Source: Oscillospiraceae bacterium (GTDB lineage Bacteria; Bacillota; Clostridia; Oscillospirales; Oscillospiraceae). From it: a stretch of DNA of 35,043 nt. Positions 26,723-33,500 of the stretch are shown one piece after another. A program made the position numbers and the translations under genes. The stretch spans positions 1-35,043 of the forward strand of contig JAJBUU010000033.1 of assembly GCA_020860205.1 (NCBI GenBank), read 5' to 3'. A model generated the notes under the pieces. That model did not search any database. It had not been told where the DNA came from and was given only the letters and a program-made list of their open reading frames with translations. Each line of letters starts with the position of its first letter. Within the stretch, counting starts at the first letter, position 1.

Positions 26723-29296
26723 ATGTCTGAGCAAATCGGTATCGAGCTTCCCGGCGTGGAGTTGGAGCCGGGCGAGCACGTTTTTACCAACTGCGCCATC
26801 GGCGGCGCCGTGTTTGTCCATGTAAAGGATGGCAAAATCACAAAGGTGCGTCCGATGGTATTCGGGGATGACGATACTCCCGCGTGGACCATCGAAGCGC
26901 GCGGCAAGAAGTTCACCCCGCCCCGCCGCACCTCTCTGGGTAACTATGTCGTTTCCATGAAGGGACGCATTTACTGCGAAAACCGTATTCAGTACCCGAT
27001 GCGCCGCGTGGACTTTGACCCCAACGGCGACCGCCATGTGGAAAACCGCGGCAAGTCCGGTTATGTCCGCATCACATGGGACGAGGCGTTTGACCTGCTG
27101 GAGTCCGAAATCAAGCGCATCCATGCAACCTATGGCAAGGCGTCCATCACGGGCTGCACCGGCTCCCATGCGGATTTCGGTCTGCTCCAGTACAAGATGG
27201 GGCCGTTCGGCCGTTTCTGGAATATGCTGGGCTACAGCACCCTGTCCGATAACCCGGACTCCTGGGAAGGCTGGCACTGGGGCGCGACCCATGCGTGGGG
27301 CTATTATTGGAAGCTGGGTATCAGCGATAACTTCGATATGCTGGAGGAAGCGCTGCTCTACACCGACCTTCTGCTGTTCTGGGGCGTAGACCCGAACACC
27401 TCCGCCGGCGGCTACAACGGACAGGATGGCTGCCGTTGGCGCTGGTGGTGCAAGGAGCTTGGCATGGAGATGGTCTTTATCGACCCGTGGTGCAACTACA
27501 CCGCCGGCGTATGGGGCGATAAGTGGCTGGCTCCCTATCCTGCGACCGACGGCGCAATGGCGGAGGCTGTTGCTTATGTCTGGATCACGGAGGACACCTA
27601 CGACCATTGGTTCGTCGAGAACAAGTGCTATGGCTTTGAAGATTTCCGCGCGCACATCCTCGGCGAGGAGGAAGGCGGATTCCCGCGCACACCCGAATGG
27701 GCGGAGACGATGTGCGGCGTAAAGGCGCGCGACATCTATGCGCTGGCGCGCGAATGGGCGCAGAAAAAGACCATGCTCTGCACGGCCTCCATCTATGGCG
27801 TTTCCGGCGCCTGCCGTCAGCCCTACGCCACAGAGTGGGCGCGCCTGATGGTGCTGCTGCTGGCCATGCGCGGACTTGGCGCGGACGGTTGCAACACATG
27901 GGGCGGCGCTTCCATGGCGCCTCCGATGGACATGAGCTTCCGTTTCTTTGGTTATTCCGACGTGGGCTGGGATACCTTCGGTATCGCCGCCACGCATCAG
28001 GCGCACAACAGCGTCAAGCAGAAAACCTATCGTATCCTGCTGCCGGAGTGCGTCATGAACGAAAAGACCGAGTGGATCGGCGAGGGCTTCTGCGGCAACT
28101 CCCTGGAGCAGCAGATCACCCGCAACGTCTGCCCGCTGCCCAAAGAGGAGGGCGGCGCGCCCATCCATATGATTTACCGTCAGGGCGGTTCCTTCATCTC
28201 CACAATGACGGACACCAACCGCTGGACGCGGATGTTCCATTCTCCGAATCTGGAGTTCTGCGTCACTGCGGATGTACACTATTCCAGCGAAACCAAATTC
28301 TACGATCTGATCCTCCCAATCTGCTCCGGCTTTGAGCGCGAGGACATCTGTGAGCTGGGCGCGCCCGGCGGCTATGGCGCAAACGACATGGGTGCAAACT
28401 TCCGCGTCATCATCTATATGCAGAAGTGCATCGAGCCGCTGTGGGAGTCCAAGACCGACTATGAAATCTATTGTGAGCTGTCCAAGCGTCTGGGCTTCTA
28501 TGACGAGTTCACGGAGGGTTGCACCATCACGGACTGGATCGAGCGCGTTTATAACGCATCCTCCATGCCCAAGTACATGACCTTTGAGGAATTCCGCAAG
28601 AAGGGCTACTTTGTCGTACCCATTCCGAAGTCTGACTTCAAACGCGCCGTTTCCAACAAGTGGTACTATGAGGACCGCGAGTGCGACGTGCCGGACCACA
28701 ACAACCCGCTGAAGGGTACGTTCCGCGCCAAGATGATGGGTACACCGACCGGCAAGATCGAGTTTACCTCCACGTTCCTGGATGAGCACTTCCCGGATGA
28801 TGAGGAACGTCCGGTCAAGGTCAACTATCTGGAGCCGTGGGAAGGATACCATTCCGAGTTCTCGGATAAGTTCCCGCTGATTATGGAAACGCCGCATATG
28901 CGTTTCTCCTACCATACGCACTATGACAACAAAGCGCCGTGGATGGATGATATTCATGCGCACAGAGGTATGAAGGACGGCTATTCCTATTGGCCGATCC
29001 GTATTCATCCGCAGGATGCCGCCGCGCGCGACATCAAGAACGAGGACATCGTAAAGGTCTATAATGACCGTGGCGCAGTCCTCTGCATGGCCTATGTGAC
29101 GGAGCGCGTCAAGCCGGGCGTCGTCATGGCCTATCAGGCCGGCGCAAAGTATGACCCGCTGGAGCCGGGCAAAGAGGGAAGCATTGACCGCGGCGGGTGC
29201 ATGAACCTGCTCACTCCCAGCCGCCACGTTTCCAAGTATGCGCCGGGCATGGTCAGCAACTCCAGCAACGTGGAAATCGAGAAATGGGAGGATTGA
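26723..29296 (+). CDS. Molybdopterin transhydroxylase-like alpha subunit 2
   Basis: An 857-aa paralogue of alpha subunit 1 and, from memory of the Pelobacter enzyme, the closer match to pyrogallol-phloroglucinol transhydroxylase alpha. That enzyme moves a hydroxyl between trihydroxybenzenes with no net redox change. Shared motifs: GGAVFVHVKDGKI, SWEGWHWGATHAWG and DRGGCMNLLTPSRHVSKYAPG. His149, Asp179 and Ser180 lie five residues after the published His144, Asp174 and Ser175 (Mo ligand) of that enzyme, a constant offset. No Tat signal and no N-terminal cluster motif are present. GGAGG is close to the ATG. It is followed by its beta partner with a 2-base gap. Confidence 0.9.
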   Translation: MSEQIGIELPGVELEPGEHVFTNCAIGGAVFVHVKDGKITKVRPMVFGDDDTPAWTIEARGKKFTPPRRTSLGNYVVSMKGRIYCENRIQYPMRRVDFDPNGDRHVENRGKSGYVRITWDEAFDLLESEIKRIHATYGKASITGCTGSHADFGLLQYKMGPFGRFWNMLGYSTLSDNPDSWEGWHWGATHAWGYYWKLGISDNFDMLEEALLYTDLLLFWGVDPNTSAGGYNGQDGCRWRWWCKELGMEMVFIDPWCNYTAGVWGDKWLAPYPATDGAMAEAVAYVWITEDTYDHWFVENKCYGFEDFRAHILGEEEGGFPRTPEWAETMCGVKARDIYALAREWAQKKTMLCTASIYGVSGACRQPYATEWARLMVLLLAMRGLGADGCNTWGGASMAPPMDMSFRFFGYSDVGWDTFGIAATHQAHNSVKQKTYRILLPECVMNEKTEWIGEGFCGNSLEQQITRNVCPLPKEEGGAPIHMIYRQGGSFISTMTDTNRWTRMFHSPNLEFCVTADVHYSSETKFYDLILPICSGFEREDICELGAPGGYGANDMGANFRVIIYMQKCIEPLWESKTDYEIYCELSKRLGFYDEFTEGCTITDWIERVYNASSMPKYMTFEEFRKKGYFVVPIPKSDFKRAVSNKWYYEDRECDVPDHNNPLKGTFRAKMMGTPTGKIEFTSTFLDEHFPDDEERPVKVNYLEPWEGYHSEFSDKFPLIMETPHMRFSYHTHYDNKAPWMDDIHAHRGMKDGYSYWPIRIHPQDAAARDIKNEDIVKVYNDRGAVLCMAYVTERVKPGVVMAYQAGAKYDPLEPGKEGSIDRGGCMNLLTPSRHVSKYAPGMVSNSSNVEIEKWED

Positions 29297-29298
29297 CG

Positions 29299-30135
29299 AT
29301 GAAAAAGTATGGAATGATCATCGACGTCGCCAAATGTACGGGCTGCAATAACTGCTTTCTTGCTTGCAAGGACGAGAATGCGGGCGAGGCGCACGAGGGA
29401 TATACCGCAGAGCAGCCCATCCGTTTCCAGAACTGGATCCATGTGAACGAGATCGAGCGCGGTACCTTCCCGAAGGTCAAGCTGAGCTGCGTCCCGGTTA
29501 CTTGCAGCCATTGCGACAATCCGAGATGTATGTCTCAGGCCAAGGACGGCGCGGTTTACAAGCGCCCGGACGGCATTGTAATCATCGACCCGGAGAAGGC
29601 AAAGGGACAGAAGGAGATCGTAAATACCTGCCCCTATCGTGTGATTTACTGGAACGAGGAGCTTCAGCTTCCGCAGAAATGCGATATGTGCGCGCATCTG
29701 CTGGACAAGGGCTATGAAGTGCCCCGCTGCGTGGAGATGTGCCCGACTGGCGCGCTGCTGTTTGGCGACCTGAACGACCCGGAGAGCGAAATCTCCAAGG
29801 TGATGGCCGAGCAGAAGCCGGAATCCCGCCATCCGGAGTATCAGTTGCATGAGCGTGTACTCTACCTGAACAACCCCAAGACGTTCATTTCCGGCACCGT
29901 TGTGTACAAGGATGACGATATGTGCGTTTCCGGCGCAACGGCCACACTGAAGCGCGACGGCAAGGTGGAGCAGACTTACGTGACCAACGCCTTTGGCGAT
30001 TTCTGGTTCGATGGTCTGGACTCCAAGACCGATTATGAGATCACCATTGAGCTGGATGGCTATCGTACCATCGAGGCAAAGACGCGCACCTACGCCAGCG
30101 TGAATATGGGCGATCTGTTTTTGGAAAAGGCATAA
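29299..30135 (+). CDS. Iron-sulfur beta subunit 2 with Cna-B-like tail
   Basis: A 278-aa partner of alpha subunit 2. The start at 29299 is set by GGGAGG inside the end of alpha2 and by the family N-terminus (MKKYGMIIDVAKCTGCNNCF); an earlier in-frame ATG at 29197 lies within alpha2 and is rejected. The same twelve cluster cysteines occur as in beta subunit 1 (C13, C16, C19, C23 first), giving three [4Fe-4S] clusters. A C-terminal Cna-B-like domain (ISGTVVYKDDDMCVSGATA; NAFGDFWFDGL; IELDGY) follows. The 2-base spacing to alpha2 predicts coupled translation. Confidence 0.9.
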   Translation: MKKYGMIIDVAKCTGCNNCFLACKDENAGEAHEGYTAEQPIRFQNWIHVNEIERGTFPKVKLSCVPVTCSHCDNPRCMSQAKDGAVYKRPDGIVIIDPEKAKGQKEIVNTCPYRVIYWNEELQLPQKCDMCAHLLDKGYEVPRCVEMCPTGALLFGDLNDPESEISKVMAEQKPESRHPEYQLHERVLYLNNPKTFISGTVVYKDDDMCVSGATATLKRDGKVEQTYVTNAFGDFWFDGLDSKTDYEITIELDGYRTIEAKTRTYASVNMGDLFLEKA

Positions 30136-30151
30136 GGGGGGGCTGAGAGAG

Positions 30152-30742
30152 ATGAAAGCAAATGACGTGATCCAGTTCGGCAGCTATCCGCAGAGCAACC
30201 CTTACAGCAATGTCTCTGAGCCGATCGAATGGCTGGTTCTGGCTGTGGAGGACGGCAAGGCTCTGCTGCTCTGCAAAAACTGCATCGACAATATCCGCTA
30301 TCATAACGAGCTTGTTCCCAGCACATGGGAGAGCTGCACCCTGCGGAAATGGTGCAACGAAACATTTCTGAATGCGGCGTTCAGCGCGGAGGAGCAGGCG
30401 AAGATTCTGGAAACCAGACTGAGCAATCCGGGAAACCAGCAGTTCAATACTGCGGGCTGCGAGGATACGTCCGACAAGGTCTTTGCCCTGTCCATCGACG
30501 AGCTGGAGCGCTATCTTCCCAACAAGAAGGATCGGCTGGCTCCGGCGACAGAGGTGGCAAAAAACCACGGCGCATATGTCTACCCGGATACGGGCAACGC
30601 CATCTGGTGGCTGCGCAGTCCCGGCTGCAACGAGATCAACGCCTCCCGCGTCAGCGTCGGCGGCTCGGTCTGCGGCCTGATTTATGACGATGCACGGCCC
30701 CACCGCACGGCGCGTCCGGCCATGTGGATCAAAGCAGAATAA
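30152..30742 (+). CDS. DUF6273 protein a
   Basis: A 196-aa protein of the DUF6273 type, recognised by FGSYPQ, PIEWLVLAVEDGKALLL, TWESCTLRKWCNETFLNAAFS, EEQAKI and the C-terminal IWWLRSPG ... RPAMWI. The C-terminal pattern recalls C-type-lectin/formylglycine-enzyme-like folds, but no function is known. It lacks a signal peptide and membrane segment, unlike many family members, so it should be cytoplasmic like the enzymes. It starts 16 bases after beta subunit 2, with no terminator between, so it is part of that operon. Confidence 0.85.
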   Translation: MKANDVIQFGSYPQSNPYSNVSEPIEWLVLAVEDGKALLLCKNCIDNIRYHNELVPSTWESCTLRKWCNETFLNAAFSAEEQAKILETRLSNPGNQQFNTAGCEDTSDKVFALSIDELERYLPNKKDRLAPATEVAKNHGAYVYPDTGNAIWWLRSPGCNEINASRVSVGGSVCGLIYDDARPHRTARPAMWIKAE

Positions 30743-30763
30743 CGAAGTCTGGAGGGGAAAGAC

Positions 30764-31372
30764 ATGAGTATCGGTAATGATGTGAAAGTCGGTCAGAAGG
30801 TCGCCCTCGGGCGTTTTCCGCAGAGCGATGTCAGCGGGGAGAAAAAAGACCCTGTGGACTGGCTCGTGCTGGCCGTGGAGGACGGCAAGGCTCTGCTCAT
30901 CAGCGAAAAGGGACTGGACTGCCGGATGTATCATGGCGACAACACGACCATGACATGGGAGAACTGCGACCTGAGGAAGTGGCTGAACGGCGAGTTTTTG
31001 CAGGGCGCGTTCACGGCGGAGGAGCAGGCGCAGATCGTCTTGACTCCCACGCCGAATCCGGGCAGCACGGTTCATGGCGCTGCGGGCGGCAACGACACGG
31101 AGGACAAAGTATTTCTGCTGAATGTGGACGAGGCGGACAAATATTTCACCGGCGACGCGGCGCGTATGCTGGAAGGCACGCCCTACACCGTGGCGCGCGG
31201 CGCGTTCGTCAATGAGCGCACTGGCAGGGTCTGGTGGTGGCTGCGCAGTCCCGGTTATTATGTCAGCGACGCCGCAGGCGTCAACTACTTAGGTCAGCTC
31301 CACCGCAGCGGAGACAATGTTTCCACAACGAACAACGCGGTCAGACCGGCCATGTGGGTTCAGCTCGGCTGA
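30764..31372 (+). CDS. DUF6273 protein b
   Basis: A 202-aa paralogue of the preceding protein: ALGRFPQSD, PVDWLVLAVEDGKALLI, MTWENCDLRKWLNGEFLQGAF, DKVFLLNVDEADKYF, VWWWLRSPGYYVSDAAGV and VRPAMWV. It is closer to the family's usual pattern than copy a. It is 21 bases downstream with its own GGAGGGG site. No signal peptide. One DUF6273 per alpha/beta pair is suggestive of dedicated partners, but this is inference. The operon ends here at a strong terminator. Confidence 0.87.
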   Translation: MSIGNDVKVGQKVALGRFPQSDVSGEKKDPVDWLVLAVEDGKALLISEKGLDCRMYHGDNTTMTWENCDLRKWLNGEFLQGAFTAEEQAQIVLTPTPNPGSTVHGAAGGNDTEDKVFLLNVDEADKYFTGDAARMLEGTPYTVARGAFVNERTGRVWWWLRSPGYYVSDAAGVNYLGQLHRSGDNVSTTNNAVRPAMWVQLG

Positions 31373-31410
31373 ACGCCAATACGCAAAATCTCATAAATTC
31401 CAATGAAAAA

Positions 31411-31441
31411 AGCAGCCGTGGAAAACACGGCTGCTTTTTTT
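31411..31441. terminator. Bidirectional terminator ending the operon
   Basis: AGCAGCCGTG (31411-31420) pairs perfectly with CACGGCTGCT (31426-31435), flanked by A-runs and T-runs on the two sides. It ends the plus-strand enzyme operon and can also end the convergent foldase gene at 31545. Confidence 0.9.
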
Positions 31442-31544
31442 GTGGACTACCGCATGGTACAGACGGTGCATGACCGATAAGCTATAAAGCAATGTGGTGC
31501 ACAACGTGCGACTTGCAGGGCGGTGCGTGGAGCGGAGGGTTTTC

Positions 31545-32672
31545 TCACGCCTCCGCCGTTTCCGTTTCACCCTCCACGTCGGTGGAAAGACGGTAGCTGC
31601 TCAGGTTGACATAAAAGCTCTGCATATCCAGTGCGTCGAACGCTTCGGCGTAGACCGGCTCTGCGGCCTCGACCCATTCTGCAACGAGCTGGTGGAACCG
31701 ATAGGCCCGGCAGGCTTCGCGCAGATCGTCCGGGTCTATTGCAAGGCGCTGAATGACGAAATAGCCATACTCGTCCGTATTGTCCACGATGCCAGAGATC
31801 TCACCGATTTCCAGCGCGCGCGCCGCTTCGTCAAATGTGGAATTGATGTAGCCGCCAGCGGTGAGCAGACCCGTTCCGTCCTCCGTGTCGTCGTTCCAGT
31901 TGGGATCGGCTGTGACGCCGGCAAAGTAGGCGTCAGGGTCGTCGCTGTTCGCCAGATTTTGCAGCAGCAGCTCCGCCATCTCCCGGTGGCTCTCAACGGC
32001 CGCGTCTGTGTATGCACCGACGGTGGAGAAAAATACATAGCGGCAGTTATAATAGCCCTGCTCGTCTGCAAACTCCAAAATCTCCGCATCCGTCGGGTTG
32101 TATATCCCACCGTCGGAAAACAGGTAGCTTTGCATCGCCTGATAATAGACGGTTTCCTCCATGATGTGCCGGAATCCTTCCTCCGACATACAGATTTGCG
32201 AAAGATAGAGCGCGAACGTTCCCTCGTCCTCGTAGTTGGCCTTGTAATCCGCCACGCGCGCGTCCACTTCGGACGCAAGCGTTTCCGCGTCCATGACAAA
32301 GCCCAGCTCGGACGCATGGGCGATCGGCTCATTATAGTTGAGCAGATAGCCCAGCACGGTGGGGGAGAGGCCATCCTCCCAGTATTCGCCGACCCATGTG
32401 CATTCTGCATCGTCCGCATCTGTGCCGGAAACATAGTTGTAATAGAACGTATCCAGCACCAGACTGGACCAGTACAGATATTCCTCCACCGTGATTTCCC
32501 GCCCATCCACGGTGAGCAGAACGGTGTCCGCAGCAATGCCCGCAGTTTCCATGCAAACGTCGTCCGCAGCGGAAATCTCCGCCGCGCCGCAGGCGGACAC
32601 ACCAAGACAGAGTGCGGCGGCCAGCGGCAGAGCGAGCCATTTGCCGTGCTGCACGTTCAAAAATCGTTTCAT
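31545..32672 (-). CDS. Lipoprotein foldase, PrsA/SurA-like peptidyl-prolyl isomerase
   Basis: A 375-aa secreted lipoprotein. The signal peptide ends in the lipobox VSAC (Cys about residue 28), so the mature protein is lipid-anchored outside the membrane. A helical SurA-type N-domain (VDGREITVEEYLYWSS) is followed by a parvulin-like isomerase region (CRYVFFSTVG; DEAARALEIGEISGIVD; YGYFVIQRL). Such proteins help exported proteins fold. The parvulin core is diverged, so isomerase activity is uncertain. The start at 32672 has AGGAGGC 7 bases upstream, better than the ATG 21 bases earlier. The many large secreted proteins nearby are plausible clients. Confidence 0.8.
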   Translation of the reverse strand: MKRFLNVQHGKWLALPLAAALCLGVSACGAAEISAADDVCMETAGIAADTVLLTVDGREITVEEYLYWSSLVLDTFYYNYVSGTDADDAECTWVGEYWEDGLSPTVLGYLLNYNEPIAHASELGFVMDAETLASEVDARVADYKANYEDEGTFALYLSQICMSEEGFRHIMEETVYYQAMQSYLFSDGGIYNPTDAEILEFADEQGYYNCRYVFFSTVGAYTDAAVESHREMAELLLQNLANSDDPDAYFAGVTADPNWNDDTEDGTGLLTAGGYINSTFDEAARALEIGEISGIVDNTDEYGYFVIQRLAIDPDDLREACRAYRFHQLVAEWVEAAEPVYAEAFDALDMQSFYVNLSSYRLSTDVEGETETAEA

Positions 32673-32743
32673 AAAAATGCCTCCTAATGCCAAAAATATT
32701 TTTTGGAAAATTATAGAAGTTTTAGAAATTAAAAGTAAGTTTA

Positions 32744-32772
32744 ATCATAGCAAGTATCGCAAATGAAGTCAA
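32744..32772 (-). promoter_or_regulatory. Sigma-A promoter of foldase gene
   Basis: On the minus strand, TTGACT (32767-32772), 17 bases, TATGAT (32744-32749), about 70 bases before the start codon. Confidence 0.8.
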
Positions 32773-32820
32773 GCGCGTTTTTTACTGAAAGCAGGGCAAA
32801 GCCGTTTTTTTGCAGGCGGA

Positions 32821-32850
32821 GCGGAACCCGCTCCTGCGGGGGCGGGACAG
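32821..32850. repeat. REP-like palindromic repeat, third copy
   Basis: GGAACCCGCTCCTGCGGGGG followed by CGGGACAGG, a diverged relative of the elements at 14810-14872 and 17917-17949. Confidence 0.4.
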
Positions 32851-32911
32851 GTTTCGACGCGGACGCTTTTGCGCGGCGCTACCTTAATTTTGGGAAATTT
32901 GAAATTGGGGC

Positions 32912-32940
32912 TTGACTTTTTGCGCGGAATGGGTGATAAT
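32912..32940 (+). promoter_or_regulatory. Sigma-A promoter, probably of the secreted protein gene
   Basis: TTGACT (32912-32917), 17 bases, GATAAT (32935-32940). It is the only good plus-strand box pair in the gene-free region. Confidence 0.6.
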
Positions 32941-33309
32941 TTGTAGCAAGAAGATTTTGGCATTTTTGCGGAAATCTCCGAATTTTCAATTTCATAGTTT
33001 TCGAGCCTATTTTCCTGTGGGGACAGGGTTCCTTATAAAAGACGGCACGTCGGCGCGCGCTGCGGGTCGTTTTGGAATTTAGGCCGGGAGACCTTTTCGG
33101 ATCGAGAAAGGGTGTCTCCCCGCGGCGTGGAGGAAACAAAGCGACCGTCCTGATTGAAAAGAAAACGCAGACTGCGGCGCTTTGCTGCCGCGTCATCGTC
33201 ATGCGGCGTTCGGACTCGAAACGCCGTTTGCTCCTGTTATGAAACGATCAGGCTGTCTCCTCCCGTCATTGATTTGGATGAATGGGCAGTAGGCGGCTCA
33301 TTTATTATA

Positions 33310-33399
33310 AGGCAACACCGCTCAGGCGGCGCCGCAGCATCTTGCGGAAAGGCTTCGCCAGCGCTTCGCTGCAAAAACACAGGCTTCCTGCGTTTTTGC
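33310..33399 (-). repeat. About 90-bp dispersed intergenic repeat, copy B
   Basis: The inverted relative of 19989-20088. Read on the minus strand it begins GCAAAAACGCAGGA and ends GTGTTGCCT. Its first 30 bases fold as a hairpin (GCAAAAACGCAGG with CCTGTGTTTTTGC), and this pairing is partly kept by different bases in copy A. Confidence 0.65.
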
Positions 33400-33500
33400 G
33401 CCCTGCCTGTCCGAAGCATTCCTGTACGCGCTGCGGCTGCCGAATAATGCGGCGTATCCGAAAGTTTCATGTCAATTTTATTGAAGGAGTGAACAAAAGC

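Larger units (their letters stand above)
32773..33500. other. Gene-free 0.7-kb region upstream of secreted protein
   Basis: No gene with a ribosome site is seen. It contains a REP-like palindrome (about 32821-32850), a plus-strand promoter (32912-32940), a long hairpin at 33086-33120 (GGGAGAC paired with GTCTCCC, extended inside by CCTTTTC/GAGAAAGG) and the dispersed repeat at 33310-33399. If the promoter serves the secreted protein, the leader is about 550 bases. Confidence 0.6.

Noticed and set aside
26663..29227. Long antisense open frame (854 codons) opposite alpha subunit 2
   Set aside because: It is a shadow of GC-rich codon use; the plus strand encodes a clear enzyme with a ribosome site, and the antisense product has no recognisable motif.
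30152..31372. Diversity-generating retroelement with DUF6273 as variable protein
   Set aside because: No reverse transcriptase and no template/variable repeat pair is visible in the window.
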